Source: Gammaproteobacteria bacterium (GTDB lineage: Bacteria > Pseudomonadota > Gammaproteobacteria > Chromatiales > Chromatiaceae). From it: 5,459 nucleotides of DNA. Position numbers and translations under genes: made by a program. The DNA is taken from NCBI GenBank assembly GCA_015767355.1, contig JADWMH010000067.1, positions 1-5,459 on the forward strand, given 5' to 3'. The notes beneath the pieces are model-generated. The model saw only the letters and a program-made list of their open reading frames with translations, ran no database searches and was not told the DNA's origin. Below, piece by piece: positions 1 through 5,459 of the stretch; position 1 is the first letter of the stretch; each line of letters begins with the position of its first letter.

Positions 1-238
1 GAGTTGATCGGGTTGGGTGCTAATGGAAGTTGCCGCAGCGGTTTCAAACTCCTGCCCTTTTGACGGAGAGAGCGTAATGATCATAAATCCTGTCCTCCCG
101 AGAGGAGTTCATCGAAAAAAATGGGATTGTACCCCAGGAGACTGTGATCAAGACTACCTTTTAACTGCTGGTATTGATAAGATCACACAGGCATTCGCAC
201 CAGCATCATCTTTCAATAAACCCGTAGGTTGAATATTT
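1..238. other. Upstream region with no supportable gene
   Basis: No convincing gene is visible. One + strand frame is open from the window edge to a stop at 61-63 (20 residues, ending KLLPF) and could be the tail of an upstream gene, but it is too short to recognise. A 71-codon frame starting with GTG at 17 has no ribosome binding site and no recognisable motif. A small inverted repeat (TCCTC at 93-97, GAGGA at 102-106) could form a 5-bp hairpin, but no T-run follows it, so I do not call a terminator. The stretch is more AT-rich than the operon that follows. I saw no convincing sigma-70 promoter, tRNA or other RNA gene. Confidence 0.5.
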
Positions 239-320
239 GTAGGGGGGATAAGGCGTCTTTTTGCCGCATCCACCAATGTGCCATAATCATGGTGGATGCG
301 CTGTCGCTTATCCCCCCTAC
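239..320. repeat. Inverted pair of REP-like palindromes (REPIN/BIME type)
   Basis: The outer arms, GTAGGGGGGATAAG at 239-252 and its exact reverse complement at 307-320, match over 14 bp. Inner arms CGCATCCACCA (265-275) and TGGTGGATGCG (290-300) match over 11 bp, around a 14-nt centre (276-289). Each half is also an imperfect hairpin by itself: GGATAAGGC with GCCGCATCC on the left, and GGATGCG with CGCTTATCC on the right. Each half begins with GTAG when read inward from its outer end. This is the layout of REP sequences: a GTAG head followed by an imperfect palindrome, similar to the enterobacterial REP with GGATGCG and CTTATCC blocks. Two inverted copies form a REPIN, normally mobilised in trans by a RAYT transposase; none is encoded here. 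The repeat lies about 50 bp upstream of the MoxR start, so it may affect transcript ends or stability. The structure is certain; family membership is from remembered consensus. Confidence 0.8.
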
Positions 321-369
321 GACTTTTCTCACAACACGCAAGAACCGGCAATAAACACAACGGAGTCCC

Positions 370-1337
<968 letters not shown>

Positions 1338-1341
<4 letters not shown>

Positions 1342-2291
1342 CGGCAATCTCCAGCAACACTCTTGCGCCTGAACTGGATGGTGTAGTCTCGGTATCGCTG
1401 CAGTCACTGATTCGTCTCGGCGGCAAGGCGCAGCACCTGACCTCTCCGAGAAGCATCATTCGCGCCTCGCTGCAGGGACTGCATCTCTCCCCTTTCAAGG
1501 GGCGCGGTATGGATTTTGCTGAAACCCGCCCCTACGAAGATGGCGACGATGTGCGCAACCTGGACTGGCGCGTCACAGCGCGCAGCGGCAAGTTGCACAC
1601 CAAGCTTTTTCAGGAGGAGCGCGAACGACCGGTGCTGCTGTGCGTCGATCTGCAGCCGCCGATGTTCTTTGCCACGCGCGGCGTCTTCAAGTCTGTCATC
1701 GCTGCACAGGCCGCAGCGCTGCTGGCATGGAACGCGTGGAAGGCTGGCGACCGTGTCGGCGGCCTGATTTTTGATGGCGAAACCATTCACGAAGTGCGCC
1801 CGCTGAGAAACCGCTCCAGGCTGCTGCACCTGTTGAAGATGATCAGTGAAGCGACGCTGCATCATCCCCGGGTACAAACACCGCAAGCTGGAACACAGCA
1901 GTTATCAGAAGCGCTGAGCAACCTGCGCCGCGTCGTGACTCCCGGCTCACGGATTTTCCTGTTGAGTGATTTTCACGGCATCGATGCAGTTGTTCGCAAA
2001 CAGCTTGCCGTACTGGCGCGGCGCAGCGATCTTTATCTGTTAATGATCAGCGATCCCATGGAGCAGCAGTTTCCCGCGGCCGGTCAATGGCGAGTGACCG
2101 ACAGCAAACGTTTTCTGCAGCTCGACTTCTCGCGAAAAAAAGCGCGTATCGATTATCAGGAACAGTCTGCATCCAGAGTAGAGAAACTGCAGCAACTTGC
2201 TCATAAGCACCACTTCTCGCTGATACGGCTGTCAACACAGGATGACATTTTTTTGACCCTGCAGCAGCACCTGGCAGAGCGCAACCGATGA
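1338..2291 (+). CDS. DUF58 domain protein (vWA-like MoxR partner)
   Basis: A 317-residue protein with no evident signal peptide or membrane span, so probably cytoplasmic. The DUF58 signature is clear at about residues 55-104: GRGMDFAETRPYEDGDDVR (55-73), then NLDWRVTARSGKLHTKLF and EERERPVLLCVD. The rest resembles a vWA fold, with strands around GDRVGGLIFDG (137-147) and IFLLSDFHG (206-214, Asp211). The metal-site motif is degenerate: where vWA domains have DxSxS, this protein has DLQPPM (104-109), keeping the Asp but neither Ser. Metal binding may therefore be altered or absent. DUF58 proteins are regularly encoded beside MoxR ATPases and are thought to be their adaptor or target; the exact role is not established. 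Translation is probably coupled to moxR through the ATGA overlap, because no good ribosome binding site lies close to the start (GGAGA at 1320-1324 is distant). It ends in another ATGA overlap with the next gene. Confidence 0.94.
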
Positions 2292-2776
2292 ATGACGAAC
2301 TCCCCCTGCGCGGTCCGGATATGCCCGATCCACTCAGCTGGTGGCCGCCTGCGCCGGGTTGGTGGATAGTGCTGATTGTCATGCTCATACTCACGCTTAC
2401 CCTCAGGTGGTGGCTGATGCGTCCACGCACTGTCAACTACTGGGTCGAAGCGCAAAAGCAGCTCACACGCATCGAACAAACAACAGACGACCATCTGCTG
2501 CAACTGCAGCAGATTTCATCGCTGCTGCGCAGGATGGCGATCCTGCATTTTGGCCGGGAAGAGAGCGCCAGTTTGACCGGCAATGCATGGCTGGAACTGC
2601 TCGACTCCGCCTGGCCCCGCGATGACTTCTCGCGGGGAGCCGGCGTATTGCTTGAAGACGCCCCCTACCGGAACCGCTCAGAGAGCAGCAACAGCGAACT
2701 TTTCAGCATAACAGCTGATTGGCTGCAGTATCAGCAGGCGCCTCCGCCACAGGAGCAGGTGAAACAGGATGTTTGA
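2288..2776 (+). CDS. DUF4381 family single-span membrane protein
   Basis: A 162-residue protein with a proline/tryptophan-rich N-terminus (SWWPPAPGWW, residues 17-26), then one hydrophobic helix at about 25-43 and a basic patch (RWWLMRPR, 40-47). A soluble, largely helical C-terminal part of about 115 residues follows and probably lies in the cytoplasm, as the positive charges after the span suggest. The N-terminal DxPDPLSWWPPAPGWW pattern and the position between DUF58 and BatA are characteristic of DUF4381, a family of unknown function found in these proteobacterial operons. A plausible but unproven role is to link the cytoplasmic MoxR/DUF58 pair to the membrane vWA proteins. It starts in a 4-bp ATGA overlap with the DUF58 gene and has only a weak ribosome binding site, so coupling is likely. 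Its last 8 bases overlap the start of the next gene. Confidence 0.9.
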   Translation: MNDELPLRGPDMPDPLSWWPPAPGWWIVLIVMLILTLTLRWWLMRPRTVNYWVEAQKQLTRIEQTTDDHLLQLQQISSLLRRMAILHFGREESASLTGNAWLELLDSAWPRDDFSRGAGVLLEDAPYRNRSESSNSELFSITADWLQYQQAPPPQEQVKQDV

Positions 2777-3746
2777 GTTCGCCTGGCCGTGGATGTTTTT
2801 ACTGCTGCCGCTGCCGCTGTTGACATGGTATTTTGTACCTCCCCTCGCAGCCAGGCATGGCAGTGCGCTGCGCATCCCCTACCTGGATGACTTCTCCGCA
2901 GTTGCTGCAGACGAGATCAGTATCAACAGCAGCAAACTGCCGCTGATACTGCTGCTGTTGGGCTGGCTGGCGCTGATCACTGCGACTGCACGCCCGGCCT
3001 GGGTTGGAGACCCCGTTGAAGTCAGTCGTTCGGGACGTGACCTGATGCTGGCCATCGATCTCTCGGGGAGTATGGAGGAGAAGGATTTTCAATTGCGCGG
3101 TCGCAGAGTCGATCGCCTCACCGCCACCAAGGCCGTGGCCGGAGAGTTCATCAAAAAACGTGAGGGCGACCGCATCGGCCTGATCCTGTTCGGTGACCAG
3201 GCCTATTTACAGACGCCGCTGACCTTTGACCGTCAGACAGTCCACCGCCTGCTGAATGAGTCCGCTACGCGTTTGGCCGGTCGATCTACCGCGATAGGAG
3301 ATGCTATCGGACTCGCCATCAAGCAACTGCGCAAACAGGAGGATCGCCAGCAGGTATTGATCCTCATGACCGACGGAACCAATACAGCCGGACGCGTTGG
3401 CCCGCTCGAGGCTGCAAAAATGGCTGCGCAGGAGGGATTGAAAATCTATACAGTCGGCATTGGCGCGATCCCCCGTGCGCGGCGCGGACTATTCGGCATG
3501 CGCGCTACCGGCAGATCTGATCTCGATGAAAAGACGCTGAAAGCCATTGCCAAAGAGACCGGAGGTCAATATTTCCGTGCACATAATACCCGGGAATTTG
3601 CACGTATCTATGAAGAACTCGATCGCCTGGAGCCCGTGGAAAAAGAGCTCGAGAGCTACCGTCCCAGGCGTGATCTGTTTCAGTGGCCGCTGCTGCTATT
3701 TATGTTGATGAGCGCCATCACACTGTGGTTGAGAAAAAACCGGTGA
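2769..3746 (+). CDS. batA: BatA-type membrane vWA protein
   Basis: A 325-residue inner-membrane protein with a von Willebrand factor A domain. Hydrophobic helices lie at about 5-23 and 57-75, the vWA domain at about 90-285, and a last helix at 304-321 before a basic end (LRKNR). With the basic end in the cytoplasm, the vWA domain would face the periplasm. The metal-ion-dependent adhesion site looks complete: DLSGSM (97-102), a Thr in GRSTAIGDAI (Thr174, with Thr149 in TPLT nearby) and MTDGTN (Asp202). This suggests Mg2+ or a similar ion and ligand binding through it. Length and architecture match BatA of the Bacteroides aerotolerance operon and its proteobacterial relatives. The ATG at 2769 overlaps the DUF4381 gene by 8 bp; AGGTGA at 2757-2762 is well placed as ribosome binding site. 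The segment 234-250 (PRARRGLFGMRATGRS) is a basic insertion before the last part of the domain. The family is secure; the molecular role is inferred. Confidence 0.94.
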   Translation: MFEFAWPWMFLLLPLPLLTWYFVPPLAARHGSALRIPYLDDFSAVAADEISINSSKLPLILLLLGWLALITATARPAWVGDPVEVSRSGRDLMLAIDLSGSMEEKDFQLRGRRVDRLTATKAVAGEFIKKREGDRIGLILFGDQAYLQTPLTFDRQTVHRLLNESATRLAGRSTAIGDAIGLAIKQLRKQEDRQQVLILMTDGTNTAGRVGPLEAAKMAAQEGLKIYTVGIGAIPRARRGLFGMRATGRSDLDEKTLKAIAKETGGQYFRAHNTREFARIYEELDRLEPVEKELESYRPRRDLFQWPLLLFMLMSAITLWLRKNR

Positions 3747-3749
3747 CGC

Positions 3750-3753
3750 AGGA
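3750..3753 (+). promoter_or_regulatory. Candidate ribosome binding site for the BatB-BatC gene
   Basis: AGGA lies 4 nt before the ATG at 3758. The alternative start, GTG at 3743, overlaps the batA stop as GTGA but has only a weak GAGAAA upstream. The spacing to the ATG is short, so this site favours rather than proves the ATG start. Confidence 0.4.
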
Positions 3754-3757
3754 TTTT

Positions 3758-5459
3758 ATGCAGAATTTTCATTTCCTCTATCCCTGGTGGCTGCTCCTGC
3801 TGGTGCCGCTGGCGCTGCTGCTGTGGCAATTGCGACGCTACCGCGGCGCCCCTGGAGGTGAGTGGAACAAAGTGGTTGATCCACGCCTGCAACCCTATGT
3901 CATCATCCGCGGAGAGGCCGCTCAAAAAGATCGCACATGGTGGCTGGTCGCCCTTGCGGGCATCATCGCCATCACAGCGCTTGCCGGCCCGGCATGGAAA
4001 AAACAGCCCCAGCCCGTGCACAAATTGCAGTCTCCACTGGTCATCCTGCTCGATCTCTCCACATCGATGTATGCGCAGGACCAGAAACCCAATCGTCTTA
4101 CGCGCGCAAGATTCAAACTCTCCGATCTGCTCGATGCGCGTCGCGAGGGTCAGACCGCGCTGATCGTTTTTGCCGGTGACGCCTTTGCAGTCACTCCGCT
4201 GACACAGGACAATGACACCATACTGGCGCAGGTCAAGGCCCTGTCGCCCGCGATCATGCCTGTGCCCGGGAGCCGCGCCGACCTGGCCCTGAAATCAGCC
4301 GAAAAATTATTTGAACAGGCGGGCTTCAGCAGTGGCGACATCCTGCTGTTAACCGATGGAATCCCCAAACCGGCGCGGGCGGCAAGCATCGCCAGAGGAC
4401 TCGCCGCTAAAGGCTTCGATCTCTCCATCATCGGCATAGGCACGGAAAACGGCGCTCCCATACCTCTGCCGGGAGGAGATTTTCTCAAGGACCGGCAGGG
4501 AAATATGGTTGTCGCTAAGCTGCAGATGAAACAACTGCGCCAGGTCGCTGATGCTGGCAACGGTCTCGCTATCGAGGCGACGCTGGATGATGGTGATCTG
4601 CAACAGATGTTATCGCGCTTCACGCGCCATCAGAGCATGGCTGTCAGCGACTCCGAAGACTCTCTCCAGGCTCAATTGTGGCGCAACGAAGGCATCTGGC
4701 TGCTGTTGCTGCTGCTGCCGCTGGCTGCTTTGGCTTTTCGCCGCGGCTGGGCGCTGATGCTGGCATTTGTGATTCTGCAGCCAACGCCCTCCCATGCCCT
4801 CGAATGGCCCCAACTGTGGCAGGATATGTGGCTGCGCAGCGATCAACAGGCACAGCGCGCGCTCAACTCCGGCAAGCCAGAGGAAGCCGCCAAGAAATTC
4901 AGCGACCCTGCCAGCAGGGGCGTCGCCAACTACATGGCGAAAAAATATCAGCAGAGCATCGAGGAGCTGCAGCAGTCCAACAGCGTCAGTGCGAACTACA
5001 ATCGCGGCAATGCGCTGGCCAGACTCAAAAAGTACAAGGAGGCGATCAAGGCGTACGATCAGGCGATAAATGATGACAAAATGCATGAAAACGCCATTTA
5101 CAACCGCGAACTGGTAAAAAAGGAGCTGGAAAAACAGCAGCAACAGCAGAAACAACAGGAGCAGCAGGATCCTGACAGCCGCCAGCAGGAACAGGATCAA
5201 CAGCAGTCGCAGCAACAGGATAACAATGAGAGTCAGGAGCAGGACGACCAGGAACAGGCATCGGAATCGGATTCGCAACAGCAGTCTGATGAGAGCAAGG
5301 ATGATCAGCAGCAAGATTCGGATTCACAGCAGCAATCTGATCAGAACAAGGAGGAGGATCAGCAACAGCAATCGGATTCACAACAACAATCGGATTCACA
5401 ACAACAATCTGAAGAGAACAAGGAAGAGCAGCAGCAATCTGATTCACAACAACAATCTG
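3758..5459 (+). CDS. batB: BatB-BatC fusion: membrane vWA and TPR protein (partial, 3' end missing)
   Basis: An open frame of 567 codons with no stop before the window edge. Hydrophobic helices lie at about 9-23 and 61-79, the vWA domain at about 92-290 and another helix at 313-327. A second helix with signal-peptide character follows (RRG at 328-330, hydrophobic to 340, then PTPSHA ending at 347). Next come TPR-type repeats at about 361-455, including SANYNRGNALARLKKYKEAI (411-430) and NRELVKK (449-455). Residues 460-567 are almost only Gln, Ser, Asp, Glu, Asn and Lys. The metal site has DLSTSM (99-104) and LLTDG (Asp200), but the usual Thr is not evident in GSRADLA (171-177). By charge, the vWA and TPR parts should both face the periplasm. 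This is BatB fused to BatC, a common arrangement in gammaproteobacteria. The start is chosen for MQNFHFLYPWW, which fits the family N-terminus, and for AGGA at 3750; GTG at 3743 would add five residues. The role is presumed to be protein contacts within the MoxR/Bat membrane complex. Confidence 0.93.
   Translation, partial: MQNFHFLYPWWLLLLVPLALLLWQLRRYRGAPGGEWNKVVDPRLQPYVIIRGEAAQKDRTWWLVALAGIIAITALAGPAWKKQPQPVHKLQSPLVILLDLSTSMYAQDQKPNRLTRARFKLSDLLDARREGQTALIVFAGDAFAVTPLTQDNDTILAQVKALSPAIMPVPGSRADLALKSAEKLFEQAGFSSGDILLLTDGIPKPARAASIARGLAAKGFDLSIIGIGTENGAPIPLPGGDFLKDRQGNMVVAKLQMKQLRQVADAGNGLAIEATLDDGDLQQMLSRFTRHQSMAVSDSEDSLQAQLWRNEGIWLLLLLLPLAALAFRRGWALMLAFVILQPTPSHALEWPQLWQDMWLRSDQQAQRALNSGKPEEAAKKFSDPASRGVANYMAKKYQQSIEELQQSNSVSANYNRGNALARLKKYKEAIKAYDQAINDDKMHENAIYNRELVKKELEKQQQQQKQQEQQDPDSRQQEQDQQQSQQQDNNESQEQDDQEQASESDSQQQSDESKDDQQQDSDSQQQSDQNKEEDQQQQSDSQQQSDSQQQSEENKEEQQQSDSQQQS
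5276..5459 (+). repeat. Nested in-frame tandem repeat coding for a QQQSDS-rich tail
   Basis: Three related units follow each other: 5276-5326 (51 bp, QQQSDESKDDQQQDSDS), 5327-5380 (54 bp, QQQSDQNKEEDQQQQSDS) and 5399-5446 (48 bp, QQQSEENKEEQQQSDS). An extra 18-bp QQQSDS unit sits at 5381-5398, and a further unit begins at 5447 and is cut by the window end. Within them the 18-bp module CAACAACAATCGGATTCA recurs nearly unchanged, including at the DNA level (5363-5380 and 5381-5398 differ at one base). All units are multiples of 3, so gain or loss keeps the frame. The encoded tail is hydrophilic, acidic and probably disordered. The near-identity of codons points to recent duplication, not only amino-acid selection. 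Confidence 0.85.

Noticed and set aside
93..106. Small hairpin as a terminator
   Set aside because: Only 5 bp of stem, and neither strand has a T-run directly after it.
17..232. Plus-strand frame of 71 codons beginning with GTG
   Set aside because: No ribosome binding site, no domain or membrane pattern, and composition like non-coding sequence.
321..369. Promoter just before moxR
   Set aside because: AATAAA at 350-355 loosely resembles a -10 box, but no -35 match lies at suitable spacing, so it is not supportable.
4610..5314. Minus-strand frame of 234 codons, rich in Leu and Val
   Set aside because: It is the antisense reading of the CAG/CAA-rich and CTG-rich codons of the BatB-BatC gene. 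The long Leu runs are a by-product of the Gln-rich tail, and the + strand protein has clear domains.
5046..5447. Minus-strand frame with VVVNPI-like repeats
   Set aside because: The repeats simply mirror the QQQSDS repeat of the + strand coding sequence in another frame.
5276..5459. CRISPR-like array
   Set aside because: The repeats are short, in frame, directly adjacent without unique spacers, and lie inside a coding sequence.

Overview
The window carries one end-to-end operon of the MoxR / DUF58 / DUF4381 / BatA / BatB-BatC type, read left to right on the + strand. The gene order, the four-gene core joined by short overlaps, the moderately GC-rich coding sequence and the DUF4381 and BatB-TPR protein types together point to a gammaproteobacterium. 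I cannot name the genus.

Layout: bases 1-238 hold no gene I can defend. Bases 239-320 are an 82-bp inverted pair of REP-like palindromes (a REPIN/BIME-type repeat). The operon starts about 50 bp later: a MoxR-family AAA+ ATPase (370-1341), a DUF58 protein with a vWA-like fold (1338-2291), a one-span DUF4381 membrane protein (2288-2776), a BatA-type membrane vWA protein (2769-3746), and a BatB-type membrane vWA protein fused to BatC-type TPRs and a long Gln/Ser/Asp/Glu tail (from 3758, running off the window end). The next gene in such operons is usually batD; it would lie beyond this window.

How the genes fit together: MoxR ATPases of this class are thought to act with vWA-domain partners as a chaperone or metal-insertion system. 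The likely arrangement here is a cytoplasmic ATPase plus DUF58 adaptor, a small membrane protein, and two membrane-anchored vWA proteins whose metal-binding domains probably face the periplasm, with TPRs for protein contacts. This is inferred from the family and from predicted topology; the substrate is unknown. The related Bat genes were named for aerotolerance in Bacteroides, but that phenotype should not be assumed here.

The system itself is a known type. The less ordinary parts are the REPIN just upstream, the signal-peptide-like segment left inside the BatB-BatC fusion, and a nested in-frame DNA repeat coding for the hydrophilic tail.
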